A stretch of 64,000 bases of DNA from Knufia peltigerae (GCA_030247855.1 JAPDRN010000039.1:208269-272268); one strand, 5' to 3'. Positions 31,898 to 44,187 are shown, counted from the first letter of the stretch. The notes: generated by a model not told the origin, from the sequence alone. Translations and numbers: made by a program.

Positions 31898-34130
31898 TTA
31901 TATCACATTGATAGTATAGGTGTAATCGCTCGCGAACCAATACCCGTTCGTATGGTCCAACCTCTCTTCGTAATTGTTCATCTCGGCCTCTCCCTTCATC
32001 ACACTCCTGAACCGGTCCCAATTGATCTGGTCGTACCTCGACACGTCAAACGCACCTATCCGTCTGAACTCGCCCCTCTTCATCGTGGCACAGAGCAACA
32101 AACCTTCGACGCGGTCGACCACGTCGATCACCGGCAACAGATAAACCTCGAGCATCTCGGTCAGCATGCCCGACGCCTCGGACAGTTTCGGCAGGCGGTC
32201 ATCGAAACTCGCCGACTCGAGCTCGACCTGGGCCTTGGTGCACTGGATCACGCAAGGAGTCTGGCCCCAGTAGTCGTGCGTGCGCCTCAACAGGCCCCGC
32301 GCCATGAAGCCTCGCACCTTCATCCTCCCGCCCTCGACCAGGCCAAAGTTGTCCGCCTTGTACCGCATGTCCAGGTCGATCACCTCGACGCACGTGTCCC
32401 GAGAGTTCTGCGCGGGTTCGGGGTACTTGACCTCGCCGTCGATCGAGGCCCACGCCCACGTCGGCGCCCTGTACTTGGCCGGCCGGCGACCGTGCTCGAC
32501 CCGCCACAGGAGCGCGTGGGGCAAGTGCGACTTCCACATCCCGGCCAGGTAGTCCTCTTCCCGCAGCCGGTTGCGGGCCATGTACTGTTTCGCCAGCCCG
32601 CCGATGGCGAGCAGTTTGTCCGTGCTGTACGTCATCCGCTTGGGACTGTACATCTTGACCAGGTGGTGCCAGTTGCCGTGCCGCTGGTGGTGGATGCGCT
32701 TGTTGAAGAACTCGACGTTCTCACGGCTGCTCGGCGGGCCCGAGTTGGCCGGCAGCCCCTTGGGGAACACCTCGCTGCAGCACATCTGTTGGCACTCCCA
32801 GAGCAGCTCGTTCCTCGTGAAGTGCAGCGTGCGCTTGGCCAGGCACCGCTCCTGGAAAGCCCAGGCGCGCTTGTTCAGCGGACTCGAGTCGACCAGGTCG
32901 TGCCACAGCGTGGACCGGAGGATCTTGTACATGCCGTCGTCGACGCCCATGCCCTTGACCTCGACGACGCACGGGTGCAGCGCGGTCACGTTGCGCGTGT
33001 AGATCAGTCCGCTGGCGTCGTCGCGCGAACTCGTCGCGGCGATGTTGAGCGACGCCTCGCTGTACACCTTGTGCATCTGGCTGATATCCTTGAGCACCGC
33101 GGCCTCGTTGTCGTGCATGATGCACAGCGCGTCGATCCAGAGGTACCGGAACCCGAGCCGCTCCGTCGTCACGGCCGCCTCGGCGAACGTCTTGGGTAGG
33201 CTGGACACGCTGACGCCCTGGCGCAGTGCCGAGAGCGTGCCCTTGTGCAGACGGATCGGCTTGGACGAGCCCCAGCAGTGACTGAGCGTGACGTACTCGC
33301 TCAACGGGTCCAGAAACATGCCGTCGACGAGTTTGACTCCCGGGGCGCCCTTGGCTCCTCGGACAGTGACGTCGAGTAGGTGTGTTGGTTTCCATGCGGC
33401 GTTGATCTCCGACACGGAACATCTCATGTGGTTGAACATGCAGTCCTGGATCCATTGCCGGGCTAAATCGAAACTCTCGCTGGATGCTGTACTTATGCTT
33501 CGCGCATCGATGGTGCGCACGCCTGGTTCGACGGCATCTGCGGATGAACAAAGTCTCGTGTCAGTGACTTGTACGTACTCCCAGCCAGAAGAGGTAGGGT
33601 TCCTTCATCCTGGGGCACTTACATTTCGGATTCATTAATATTAACTCGACAACCAACACCGCCTCTCCCTTATCGACGGGATTGTCTCCTCCGCCCACCA
33701 GCGTCGAGCGCAGACTCAAACTCGCATTGCTTCCGTTTGAACTCTCTCGATCCACCCCTCCAGGCCTCACATACCGAAATTTAAGGCGTGCTTGGTCTCG
33801 TGCGATCGGGCTGATCCATGCAAATCCTATACTCTCTTGACTCGAGCCTCGTCTGAAATTTCGATACGCTTCGGGGTCGATGCTCATGAACACAGTCAGG
33901 CATAAATGGCACTTTGACGCTCGTGCCGCCAGAGCCTCGAGATCGTGGTGCGCAACCTCGCCCGAGTCACTTCGCATCGTATCATTTCTGAAGATTGACT
34001 GGCATGCCATGCATAACGTGCTCGGCGTCAGCTCCTCTGTTGTTTGTGATGTCGATGTCGTCGCGGCCGCCATCCCTGCTGCTGCTGTTGCTGTTGTCAT
34101 CGTCGTTGTCGTAGTTGCCGTCGCACTCAT
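31898..34130 (-). CDS. HET-domain (heterokaryon incompatibility) protein
   Basis: Two exons, 34,130-33,623 and 33,537-31,898, make 715 residues. The start is MSATATTTTTMTTATAAAGM, a Thr/Ala-rich low-complexity run. A Cys-rich region follows (LCMACQSIF, then SKCHLCLTVF) that resembles the N-terminal segment of many fungal HET proteins. The HET core shows YVTLSHCWG at about residue 251, PKTFAEAAVTTERLGFRYLW and IDALCIMHDNEAAVLKDISQ near 300, and RAWAFQERCLAKRTLHFTRN. HET modules trigger cell death after fusion of incompatible strains; most genes of this class have no proven role. The second exon is GC-rich at third positions, which leaves a 415-codon frame open on the opposite strand. Confidence 0.88.
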
Positions 34131-35761
34131 CTCTGCGCCACGCACTACCTTATTTCCCCTGTCCACTTCGGGACGAGTCGTCGATGTCGTCCTTTTTTTT
34201 CGTAATCCAACCGACCGACCAGATACGGGTTAGATCAATGAACTGCCCCCAGGAACCAGTTACGGGTGTATGTCTTTTGGTGTCTGTCACACGAAGATCT
34301 CCGTAATGCTAGTTGTCGGTAAATAATAAATTAAAAAAACCCCCTCCTCGTTGCGATCTCCACCATTACTTCGGTAGAAGCTTATCGTCCTTACTCGGTA
34401 AATGTGTCGTTTTCTTCCCACTTTCGTCTGGAGACAGATGCGATGATAATTACCCGGTTTCCTTGTTCCCTATGAAGAAGGCATGCAGTTTATAGAAATA
34501 CAACAATTGAATTTTTGTGTTTGTGCTGTGTTCGTCATTTGTGATAACTCGTAGTTGGTCCGTCCACTTGTCACTTGTTTACCGAAGTTCCACGTTTGGC
34601 AAGTCCCAAGAGAATACGGAGTAAGAGAAAAGGCGAAGAAGAAAACATAAACTCGGACCAACAGAGACAGTCGAAAAAGTTTCCACGATAGTTGACGTCA
34701 ATTCGTCGATTTCGAGATCAAGATTACGAGTCTCACTCAAACACACAAACACACTCTTGTTTTTCTCTCCTCTTCATCCTCTGTAATTTTAGGGGGGGCC
34801 AGGCGGGAGGCAAAGCAAAAGCAAAGCATAACCGTACGGAGTGACTCGTACTCCATACAAGTAAAAGTGGCCGCGGGCGCCGCGTGGGTTTCTCCTGAGA
34901 TCTTCAATTCACCACACGATCTAATTTCCGAACCGCGCGGGCGAGACGAGAACGACCACGACTGGACCAACGCACACGGCCCTTCGCCACGCGAATCACA
35001 CTGAGACCAGTCAATTAGAGATCGCGCCTCGTTGATTTTTGATTTCGAAGGAGGGACCGGGGGAGCTGGTGGTGGTGGTGGTGATGGTGATGATGTTAGC
35101 GAATTTTGCGACCCTTTTTTAAACACCCGTAGTCCGTAGGCCAGGCCAGGCCAGGCGACAACAGGCACGAGTTTGAAACCGCGTCCGGAGTTCCAATTTG
35201 ATACGCGCCAGCCCGCTCGTCAAATCATGAATCTCTGCTGCGGAGAGTACAGTATGTAGGTACAAAGGATTTTGACATACGCCGTACTCTGCTCGTGCCT
35301 CAGCAAGTCCAGCACACCAGCCCAGTGGCACTGACTCGGAATAATGACAACACCGGTAGAATCTTCTTGTCTCGTTGACAAAATACTCCATCAATCAGTC
35401 AAGACACCTCTGCAAACATCTGATCAGCAGTTTCAGAGCAAAAGGTGGCTTGCCAGAGGCCAAAAGGCCAAGACCCTAATCTTAAAAATATGGAATGTCG
35501 AATAAGGCTGTGATGATCGTGTTCGACCCCCTGATCGAATCGAGGCTCTCACATCCCTTGTATCCGATCCTCCGTACTGATAAACTACTGATAAAGCACA
35601 TACTGTATCGGTACCCCGTAGAGGAAGGAATAGATCATGCCACAAGGAGTAAGCATATTATTATGTACGTGGCTATGCTCTTCTACCCAAGCTACCTGGA
35701 ATCAAGATATTGAAATCATCAAGTCGTCCGTGGACGAAACTAGCTCATAGGCTCATCTTCA
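34131..35761. other. Intergenic, HET promoter and MFS 3' side
   Basis: This 1.6 kb region holds TACGGAGTA at 34,615-34,623, a related TACGGAGTG at 34,835, a GGTGGTGGT/GATGATG stretch near 35,070 and four copies of CCAGG near 35,140. No gene is supported. Confidence 0.45.
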
Positions 35762-37551
35762 TTATCTTAACTTGGTCATCTTGAGAATATCGTGCCGATG
35801 GAAAAACTCCCGATTCTTCTTGCCAAAGACATACATTGGCACACTGAGCAAACATAGCGCCACTTCGATGCTGGCGAAAATAATAAATAAATTGTTGATC
35901 CGGATCGCAAAAACCCAGTTGTATGCATTGTAAGCCAGGACAAAAGAGAAGATGTTTTTGAAAATGAGCAGATTCGTGAATGCTTCGACGGCAAGCTCCC
36001 GATGCGCATCGAGAAGATACTGCGCCGAGGCAATTGCACCCATCACCATGCTGATGATGATAAAAGCGAGGAAAACCTCGGGCACAATCCAGCCATATCT
36101 TTTCACGTCGTTCGCCGTGATCCCAAACCCATAGAGTCCTATGGCAGAGAACACCAACGTAGGAATGACCAGCAGGATGCGGAACTCGGGTTCATACTTT
36201 CCCTTGTTCAGACGGATCATGAACCTCGTGACAAGTTCGCTATACAACCCTGCAAGCAGCAGGCCGAGCATGCTCCCGATAAATGCGCTCGTGTACATCT
36301 TGCCGGCGCGTTCTTCGTTGAAGAAGAGCGGTGGACCCAAAAAGATGAGTGACAAGATGACTCCCACCATGACTGTCCATCCAATGATGACGCCTTGAAT
36401 GAAGCATGCCCACGCGACCGCTGGGTGAAGAAATAGCGGAAACGGCCTAAGCAGGAGTCGGAAGAACGATTCGTTGGTTTTGCGCCCGTTGAACGGCATG
36501 AGCGTCTGGACGTAGGACACTTTTCTGCCAGGGGTTTCTGTTACCGTCATTGAGTGCAGAGTCTTCTCTTCGTTTTCTGGCGTGGCGCCATTCTGCGGAT
36601 GTGTAAGAGACTCCCTTGACGAGTCCTCAGCCAGAATGTCGAGGTCGAGCGCATGTGCTCGTCGATATGCCGTCTCAGGCACAAAGAAAAATATCAGCAA
36701 GAGACCGGGGGCCATGAAGATAGCCAGTAAGTAAAACTATGAGCACTCATGTCAGCTTGCACACCAAACACAAACAAGGCCATGTAAAACAGATACAGAA
36801 ACGTTGTAGATGAAGACATACACTCCACTCCCAGCCGATATGTGCCGAGATCATACCAACAAAGACCGGCGTCAAGAACGCTCCTCCAAAGAGACAGGTG
36901 TTTGTAATGGCCATGCGCACACCGCGCTCGTGAACGAAATAGAGATCGCCGACGCAAGCATTGACAAGTGCTTCAAAGGGTGCCAATGCAACTCCTTGAA
37001 AAACACGACTCCACAGCAGGCTCGCATAGTTATGGTTTGTGTGTGTAGAACCACCCCACGCAGAAGTCGCAATCATCAGGAGAGCCCCCAGTAAGAAGAG
37101 ATGTCTCTTCCCCCATACTCTGGCCGATGCGACAAACAACCATCCAGCGACACCAACCCCGACCAGATGGTACGCTGTGAGCAAGGCAGCATCTTGAAAA
37201 GTCCTCTTGAATATGAGGGCGATCGTCACCGAGTCTGCGGCGAGCAATGGGGAGGCAGTCGTCGCAAGGCACGATACGAAACAGAGGATCCCAAGGATGC
37301 AGTCGCGCTGCCAAAGAGGCCAATTCTAGGGTCATTAGTCCTGCGCAGCCAGCGTGTTAAGACGGAGTGAGACTCACTAATGGGTCGTTTGGGTCATTTG
37401 ACGGCTGAGGTACCAAGATGATGCGACCTGTTTTGTCTCTCTTCAAATGTCGAGCAGTCTCCAATAGGTCGGCATGTCGTTGCTCTGACTCGTAGACGTA
37501 GACTGTGCCGGGGACGTGTTCGACCCCGGGTTCCAGGATCCCCAGAGCCAT
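35762..37551 (-). CDS. MFS transporter, HOL1-like
   Basis: Three exons, 37,551-37,378, 37,325-36,822 and 36,736-35,762, give 550 residues, all junctions in phase. The cytosolic N terminus has RIILVPQPSNDPNDPLNWPL joined across intron 1, a block found before TM1 in fungal MFS of the HOL1/SVOP-like group. TM segments follow (ILGILCFVSCLATTASPLLA, LLTAYHLVGVGVAGWLFVAS, HLFLLGALLMIATSAWGGST). The motif LLWSRVFQGVALAPFEALVN marks TM4-5 and FFFVPETAYRR ends the first half. A charged loop of about 70 residues separates the halves, then six more TMs. It is a proton-coupled antiporter or symporter by class; the substrate is unknown. Confidence 0.88.
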
Positions 37552-38263
37552 GCTTAGCTAAGGCGGTGGATTCGTCAAGTCGAATAGCGAGACTACTCGG
37601 GAGTTGTAACCATCATCGTGCAAAGGGGTCCAACAATCTGCTGAAGCATAAGAAAGCCGAACAAATCAATTGCACAAACAAAGACAAGAGGTAGAAAACG
37701 ACTTTGGCTTTGGTGCTGGCGCAAGCCACCAACAGGAATGGGTCATGATCTTCGAGTGTCATTGACTTCCGCTTGGATTTCCCGCTGGGGTCACATTTGG
37801 TGTCACGTGTGGCATCTCACTTTCAATGTCAGCCTGATTAGCACAGGGAAACAGCAGAAAAGGACAATACATCGACGAGAGAAATCGAGATAATGGTAAC
37901 GCGAGTGTCATTTGGGACCTTCCACGCTTGCTAAGCCACTCATCAGTCCGCCAGAGCTAAGGCTATGTGGTATCGTAGGGGACGAAAAAACAATAAACAA
38001 CGATTTCTTTCGACATAGAGGGGAATGGTAGTGTTGGGGGAAATTTGACCCTGGTCTTCAGGGATTGCTTGCTTTGCCTGTATCTGGCCTTGGAACAAAT
38101 CACTTCACACGCCATCCAGTGCTAAACCCGAGAAATCCTGCTCACAAGCCTGCAGTGCAAGTCCTGCCATTTCAGTAACAACCCTGCCGAAAAATATCAC
38201 GAATCATTAGGCGAGAGTCGACAGATGTCGAGGGGAATGCACCGTTCCTCTCGTATTGTCAAT
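37552..38263. other. Intergenic, MFS promoter and 14-3-3 3' side
   Basis: About 710 bases between two minus-strand genes. I see no gene or clear repeat. Confidence 0.4.
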
Positions 38264-39408
38264 CTAAGAAGCAGGGGCAGCCTCTGTCTTCTCAGCACCT
38301 TCAGCTGGTGGAGCAGCTTCCGCAGGCTTCTCTTCTTTGGACGCCTCACCCGCTGGGCCGGCCTCGCCTTCACCACCGTCAGATGATGTCCACAATGTCA
38401 GGTTGTCTCGGAGCAATTGCATGATGAGGGTGCTGTCGCGGTACGACTCCTCAGAGAGCGAGTCAAGCTCGGCAATGGCATCGTCGAAAGCTTGTTTGGC
38501 GAGATGGCAAGCGCGGTCAGGAGAATTCAAAATCTCATAGTAGAAGACACTGAAGTTGAGCGCGAGGCCAAGACGGATGGGATGTGTTGGAGTGAGCTCA
38601 GTTTGTGCGACATCGGTGGCATTCTAGTTACAAGGTTAGATGGGGTTTTGTCCTTGCGCGGAGCACGACAAGCATACCTTGTAAGCCTCGTGGGCGGCAG
38701 TGGCAGCAACCTTGCGTTTTTCACCAGAGGCGAACTCAGCGAGGTATCGATGATAGTCTCCCTTCCTGTTGTCGTCCGTTAGACATATTCCAATGGCGTT
38801 TCTGTCAAAAACCTACATCTTGTGGTAGAAGACCTTGGACTCTCCAGATTCGGCCTTTGGAATGAGAGCCTTGTCCAGAACATCGAGGACATCTTGGCAG
38901 ACTTTCTCGAGTTCGGTCTCGATCTTTTGACGATACTCACGGATGATACCGACGTGCTTCTCTGAGCCCTTGGATTCCTCCTTCTGTTCGATGGAGGAGA
39001 TGATGCGCCAGGAAGCACGTCGGGTTCCGACCACGTTCTTGTAGGCAACGGAAAGGAGATTTCGTTCGTCAACAGAGAGCTCGCCGCCCATCTAAGTCAT
39101 GTCAGATATGGGAAACCTTGATGCAATTCTCCATGTAAACCCACGTTTGCAACCTCTTTCATGTACGAAACCATCTCATCGTAGCGTTCGGCCTGCTCGC
39201 AGAGCCGCGCGAGAAATGTTTTACTGATGTATTGTTAGAAAGGATGTGAGGGCGGGTTGGAGGAATTCTCATATACCTTTCACGCTATAAATCGCAACCA
39301 AGTCAGCATGGTGTCTTATCAATGAGGAATTTAATAGTAAGGTTGGACGAAAGCAGCTGAGGCTCCAGCTCGGAGGTAGCAGGCAGAGATACTCACATCA
39401 GTGGCCAT
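38264..39408 (-). CDS. 14-3-3 protein
   Basis: Six exons: 39,408-39,397 (12 nt), 39,284-39,277 (8 nt), 39,223-39,145, 39,091-38,817, 38,765-38,678 and 38,623-38,264. The join is in phase and gives 273 residues. It opens MATDRESKTFLARLCEQAER, then YDEMVSYMKEVANMGGELSV, with the invariant RNLLSVAYKNVVGTRRASWR and, later, FYYEILNSPDRACHLAKQAF and DNLTLWTSSD. The binding-groove Lys and Arg residues are present. The C-terminal tail of about 35 residues is Glu/Ala-rich, as in many filamentous fungi. The protein binds RSxpSxP-type phosphosites in signalling, cell cycle and septation. The 8-nt exon CGTGAAAG is flanked by TATAG and GTATAT and is needed to keep phase. Confidence 0.95.
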
Positions 39409-40403
39409 TGTGCAGGTGACGGAATCGTTGAGCAAGGAATGAGAGATGGGATGAAGACGAGAATTGAGATAGGATTGGTGTTGGAATGGTTTGTGGGATG
39501 GAAATTGAAGGAGGAGTTGACTTTGTCTGGTGATGGAAATGGAAATGGATGCAGTTGGAACTGTAAGTGAGTGAGTGATTGAGTGCACGATTGAATGGGG
39601 CTTAGAGGGAAGCGCAGCTGCTTGCAAGTAGAATCCAGACTAGCCCAGATTCAAGTGCCTCACTTTGGCTCTCTCTCTCTCACACACACACAAACACCCT
39701 ATTGTACAATCTATTTCTCTGACTTGTCAAGCCTAACAATCCTCCACACGTTGGCCCTTCTGCCACTCTGACCCAACGTCCTGTACCACTCAAAGATTGC
39801 AGTTGTTGTACTTTGGCCTGACGTTTCACGACCGTACCAATGCGGCGCCTAGAAGGGCCCTGAGTGGTAAGTGGCATTATGACCCTAAATTTTTGACTAT
39901 CTGGTCCAGTGGATGCCTCATCAGTTTCAGACTCCCTTGCTCCAAGTCCATTCCTCTTCGACCGCCCAAGCAAACCATGCCTGAATGCCTACCCAAGGTA
40001 CAGCGAGCAAGGACTTCCAATCAGAGCCGGAACCTCGCACAACAAGGTACACAGCCACGTACACTCTTTACCCGGAGTTGCCATTGACTACCACTTTTAT
40101 TCCCTTTGCGGTAATCAACACTCGCCTGTGGCACGTTGGCATTGCTGACTTTCACGTGCCACCTAAAGAGAAGCCACGTATCCCGGTGACGTTTTATTTC
40201 GCAAGGCCCAATTGAGCCTCCGCAACTGGTTGACGCCTTTTCCGTCGCTACTAGACAAGGCTCGGAATCACCTCAAGAGCATCGTTCTGTACTACAGATA
40301 GGTAAACAAACACAGTTTTTCATATTTTCCACTATGGCTTCTCCCTCTAGATATAATTCTAGCTTCGAATTTCATGGATTCAGCCATCCACTCGGCCTAC
40401 AAT
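39409..40403. other. 14-3-3 promoter with CT/CA microsatellite
   Basis: A (CT)n(CA)n run is at about 39,669-39,692. Open frames on the plus strand from 39,797 to 40,215 have no recognisable product. Confidence 0.45.
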
Positions 40404-41515
40404 TTACTCCGTCCAAAGCTTGCTGGTGGTCTGAAACTTGTAAGCGGACTCGCCGAATGGCCAACCTACAAGATCAATGTTGAACTGAGTGCTTGTTGCA
40501 ATTTGTTCCTCCCGCGACTTGAGCTCATCAACGTCCCAGTTTGACCACAAAAACTTGCCCTTCAAGAAACGTGCTTCTGGACTCGCCAGCCAAACGTGAA
40601 AGCTGGCTGGTAAAGCCACTAGACTAGTGTCAGTCTTGTCATATGTAAGATGCAGATTGTCAGTTGACTCGCCTTGATCTTCGATTCCAGTGGCTTGAAC
40701 GCCTCCGGCAGATTTATTCATGTCGGTATCTACGACGCCCGGCTGAACATGAAAAACGCTCATTTCCGGATTTGCAAAGGCCACTGTATCCCAGAGTCGA
40801 TATTGAGCCAGCTTTGCAACGCTATACGCAGCAAACTTGGGGACGAAGTTCACATGTGCTGCAGATGAGTTGACCTCAATTGCTACTGCATCTTTAGATG
40901 CATGGCGAAGGAAAGCCTGCGCAACGAACAATGACCCCCGAAGGTTAAGTTGGATGCTCTCTAAGAATGCGCCAGCCTCGACTGCGTCAGTACCATCAAG
41001 AGGACCAACGTTTGCCGCGCCATGGACCAGAACATTCAATTCTCCTTCTCCGATAAAGCTCTTGAATGCAGCGTCAACTTCACTCTTGCTGGTGACATCG
41101 GTAGGGGCGATGAACACCTCAACGCCCGAGAACCGATCCTCGATATCGGCCTTGGTCTCGAGAAGGGGTTGCTTTCTTCTACCAAGGATGGCGATTCTCG
41201 GCGCCCCGGCTGCCGCAAAGTAACGAGCAGTCTCGGCACCAATGCTACAAAGGTGTCAGTAATTATAAACATCCGTCTGGCCGACACGCAAGAGCAAAAA
41301 GAGGGAGTCGTCCGCCTTGAATAGGGTCCTGGCACGTCTGACAGCAACACCAATAGCCAGTCATCTGTGGTGGAGGTTGACTAAACTTACCCAGTGCCGC
41401 CCCCTGTGATTAACACGGTCTTTCCTTTAGCTGAAAGCTCCGGGCGTGTAGGAGACAAAGACGGGTATGTGTCCGAGTGCCACTTTGAAGTTGGAGATGG
41501 GAAAGGAGCAGCCAT
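40404..41515 (-). CDS. Short-chain dehydrogenase/reductase
   Basis: Exon 1 (41,515-41,391) and exon 2 (from 41,244) are joined by a GT-AG intron inside the Rossmann motif TGGGTGIGAETARYFAAAGA. The start is MAAPFPSPTSKWHSDTYPSL. NAD(P) and active-site features are APTDVTSKSEVDAAF, VHGAANVGP (in place of NAG), EVNSSAAHVNFVPKF and AAYSVAKLAQYRLWD with the Tyr-x-x-x-Lys pair. The end reads FHVWLASPEARFLKGKFLWS and NWDVDELKSRE, as in a common fungal SDR family. An intron with GC donor at 40,672-40,619 (54 nt) is likely: without it an 18-residue insert interrupts the block before LPASFHVWL. The substrate is not known. The gene is divergent from a C2H2/Zn2Cys6 regulator, which may control it. Confidence 0.88.
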
Positions 41516-41970
41516 TGTGAGTGTTAGAAGTCTTGCTGTATTGGATGATATTGATTCCGAGTGGAAAAAGCCATGTTTTCGAGTGGCCAGCGGTCGGTTT
41601 TATACATGCATGAGTTCTCGACATGGGCACCTCCCCTGCTGCGGTAGAAGAGTGCAAATTGCCATTTCGATGTTTGTTGCGTCGCACACCGATCGACGGG
41701 TTTTGCATCAAGGTATGTGACAATGATGCTGATCAATCGTATGCAAGTAAAATAGTTTTGTAGCTACAAAATGTTCCTTTCTATGAACAGCACAGTACTG
41801 CTAACAAGAAATGCTTTGGGCATTCCTTCTCCGGTACAAAATGTCCAGCTCCGTCAGAGAGCCACATGCATGGTTGCGCTGACAAATGCGAGCACAGAGC
41901 AACAAAATAGTATCCTACATTTTTGTATCGACTATACGCTTCCAATTAACCTATTGTGACCTATTTTGAG
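41516..41970. promoter_or_regulatory. Divergent promoter, SDR and C2H2/Zn2Cys6 regulator
   Basis: This 455-base region lies between two starts. No distinct repeated site was found by eye. Confidence 0.4.
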
Positions 41971-43728
41971 ATGTATCGAGCAGATGTAGAGACCGTTCTG
42001 CGGTGCGAGCAATGCAACAAACCATTCGACAGGGGTAAGTCATACTCCCATCACGTCCCTCAAGATGCACATGACATGCTGATCAGGGTAACTTTAGAGG
42101 CGACTCTGAAGAGGCACCGATATTATTGTCGGTCTCGAAACAATATTAACAATATACGATCTCGATCTTGTTCCTCGTGTATAAAAGCCAAGGCGCGGTG
42201 CGACACCAAACGACCGCAATGCTCAAGGTGCAGTCTTAAAGCCACCGATTGTCATTACCCAGCAACCACCTCCAGAGATGCTGGCGCAACAAAACAAAAC
42301 CATGTTGATGCTCCAACCCGTCAACGCAAGTCTACTTCCCTCTTAGAGTCTCAACCTCTCCATTATCATGGCCATCAACCAGGGAGCAACGGCAGGGAGA
42401 TGATTTTTGATAATGCGTCAAACTTCGAAGACTCAGAATTCGCCAGCCTGGGAACTCAATCTCTCCCTTGGGATGATACAAGTATCGATTTCAACTTTCT
42501 GAGCTTACCGAAGAACGACAATACTTTCCAATACTCGAGTCCAGCATCGTCAACATCCTGGCTCTTTCACCAGCCGGGAGTTCTGAACGATTGCTCAAGT
42601 CAAATACAACAATATTTGATTTCACCGCATCCATCGATACCTTCTGCTCCATCTTACTCTGTCCGATTGCTTGTTCATCGACCCAAAAGGAAAGTCGCGA
42701 CACAAAGGACGGCCGGCCTGATTCTTCACATTCTCAAATCGTATCCGTTGATGATGATGCGTCATGGTTCTCTTCCGCCCTTTATACATCCAGGCACAGT
42801 TTCTTCTACAACCGGTAGTGATGATCTGAAGGCTCTGAATAATTGCATGAGTCTGGTCCATATGATCAGTGCAGGGGTCAAAGGCAGCCGTGAGTTGTTC
42901 TGGAAGAATGTAAGCCTCGAGTGTGAACGATTTTGTGATGAGGTGGGTTTATCGAGTCCAGGAATTCCAAGGCAAAGACCTCCAGGAACTGACGGTGATG
43001 GCAGCATTCAAAGTACAATCAGTGGCAAGCACTTGGTGCTCTGCAAGCCCAACTAATTTACCTTCTTTTGAGGCTAGAGGAAGGCGAGACTGATCACAAT
43101 AACATCGACTTCATTCTGGTTACTACAGTCATAGTAAGTCTTTCGACTGCTTCGTTCACTATTCAGCTTTCTTTGATTTTGATGGCGATGTGAAGGCAAC
43201 ATCTAAGCACCTCAATCACATCAGCGAGGTATATCAGAAGCAGTCGATGACGCACAACTATGATTTGGCGCAGAGCTGGAAGGACTGGATCTTTGAGGAA
43301 TCCGCACGGAGGTAGGTTCCCAGGCTGCTCACCTACACGAATGCTAATGGATCAGATTATGCGTGGTGTATCAAGTCATTAATATACTTGTGTACTTCGA
43401 ACCTGCAGCAATGTGTGAACTAGAAGGCGACCTTCTCATCGCACCATTGCCGGCAAGGAAGCAACTCTGGGAAGCAGGTGATGAGTTGGTGTGGAAGACA
43501 GAAAGCGAGCAAGAACCAGGGATTAACATTGCCTTTGGGTTGACAACAAAAGGGGATCTGATTCGAGTCGGTCAAGACCTGAACTGTTCCATCAATGAGG
43601 CGGCGATGCTGCACAAGTCCAATCACATCGGCATGTTATCTAGGAGCAATGCAAACTGGGAAGAGTGGTGCTCTGGTATGGATGGACTTGGTGGACTCAT
43701 CATGCTTGCGGCTTCTTTGGTCGGGTAG
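41971..43728 (+). CDS. C2H2-type plus Zn2Cys6 transcription factor
   Basis: Five exons fit: 41,971-42,034, 42,098-42,942, 43,005-43,133, 43,196-43,311 and 43,356-43,728, for 508 residues. The N terminus has a finger split by intron 1 (CEQCNKPFDR joins EATLKRHRYYC), immediately followed by a zinc cluster CSSCIKAKARCDTKRPQCSR and CSLKATDC. This pairing is a known fungal subfamily. The back half has SRELFWKNVSLECERFCDE, KYNQWQALGALQAQLIYLLL, SWKDWIFEESARR and PLPARKQLWEAGDELVW, all typical of it. The start is the ATG at 41,971. Intron 3 (43,134-43,195) has an alternative acceptor at TTCAG, so that junction is less sure. Divergent from the SDR on the left; it may regulate it. Confidence 0.82.
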
Positions 43729-44187
43729 GTACTGAGAAGGAGATCTTCAATAACGGTGTATTCGAATTGGCGAATTCAATTTGTACAAGCAGTCATCTAG
43801 CCCTGCAGACTTCCAAGGCAAAGGTCCTCAATAGAAATGAAGGTTGCGACGATCTGTCCTGAAGGATTAATATCCGTAGGATTCATGACGGGATTTCAAA
43901 GCACCAGCCACTTCCCTTGGCTGCGCGCGCCAGTCGGCGTCTGGAATTTTCGATCAAAAACTACGGAGTAAAGTCCACGGTGTCCAGTCTGCAACACGTG
44001 GGGCGTCACTACAAGTCACTCTTTTTATTAATGTACGAGTAGATTTATTAGATCTCGCATTGTCAGGACGATAGACAGGTGTCTCTGGGTTGCATGGATA
44101 CTGGCTGGATGGCTGTGAACCTGGTCTAAATATTCTGTTGTCAACCAGTCTTTCCTTCTCAAGTACAATCATCTTTTTTTTGCAACA
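43729..44187. promoter_or_regulatory. Promoter of the Ca2+-ATPase gene
   Basis: About 460 bases, with one TACGGAGTA element at 43,962-43,970 and a T-run just before the start codon. Confidence 0.45.
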
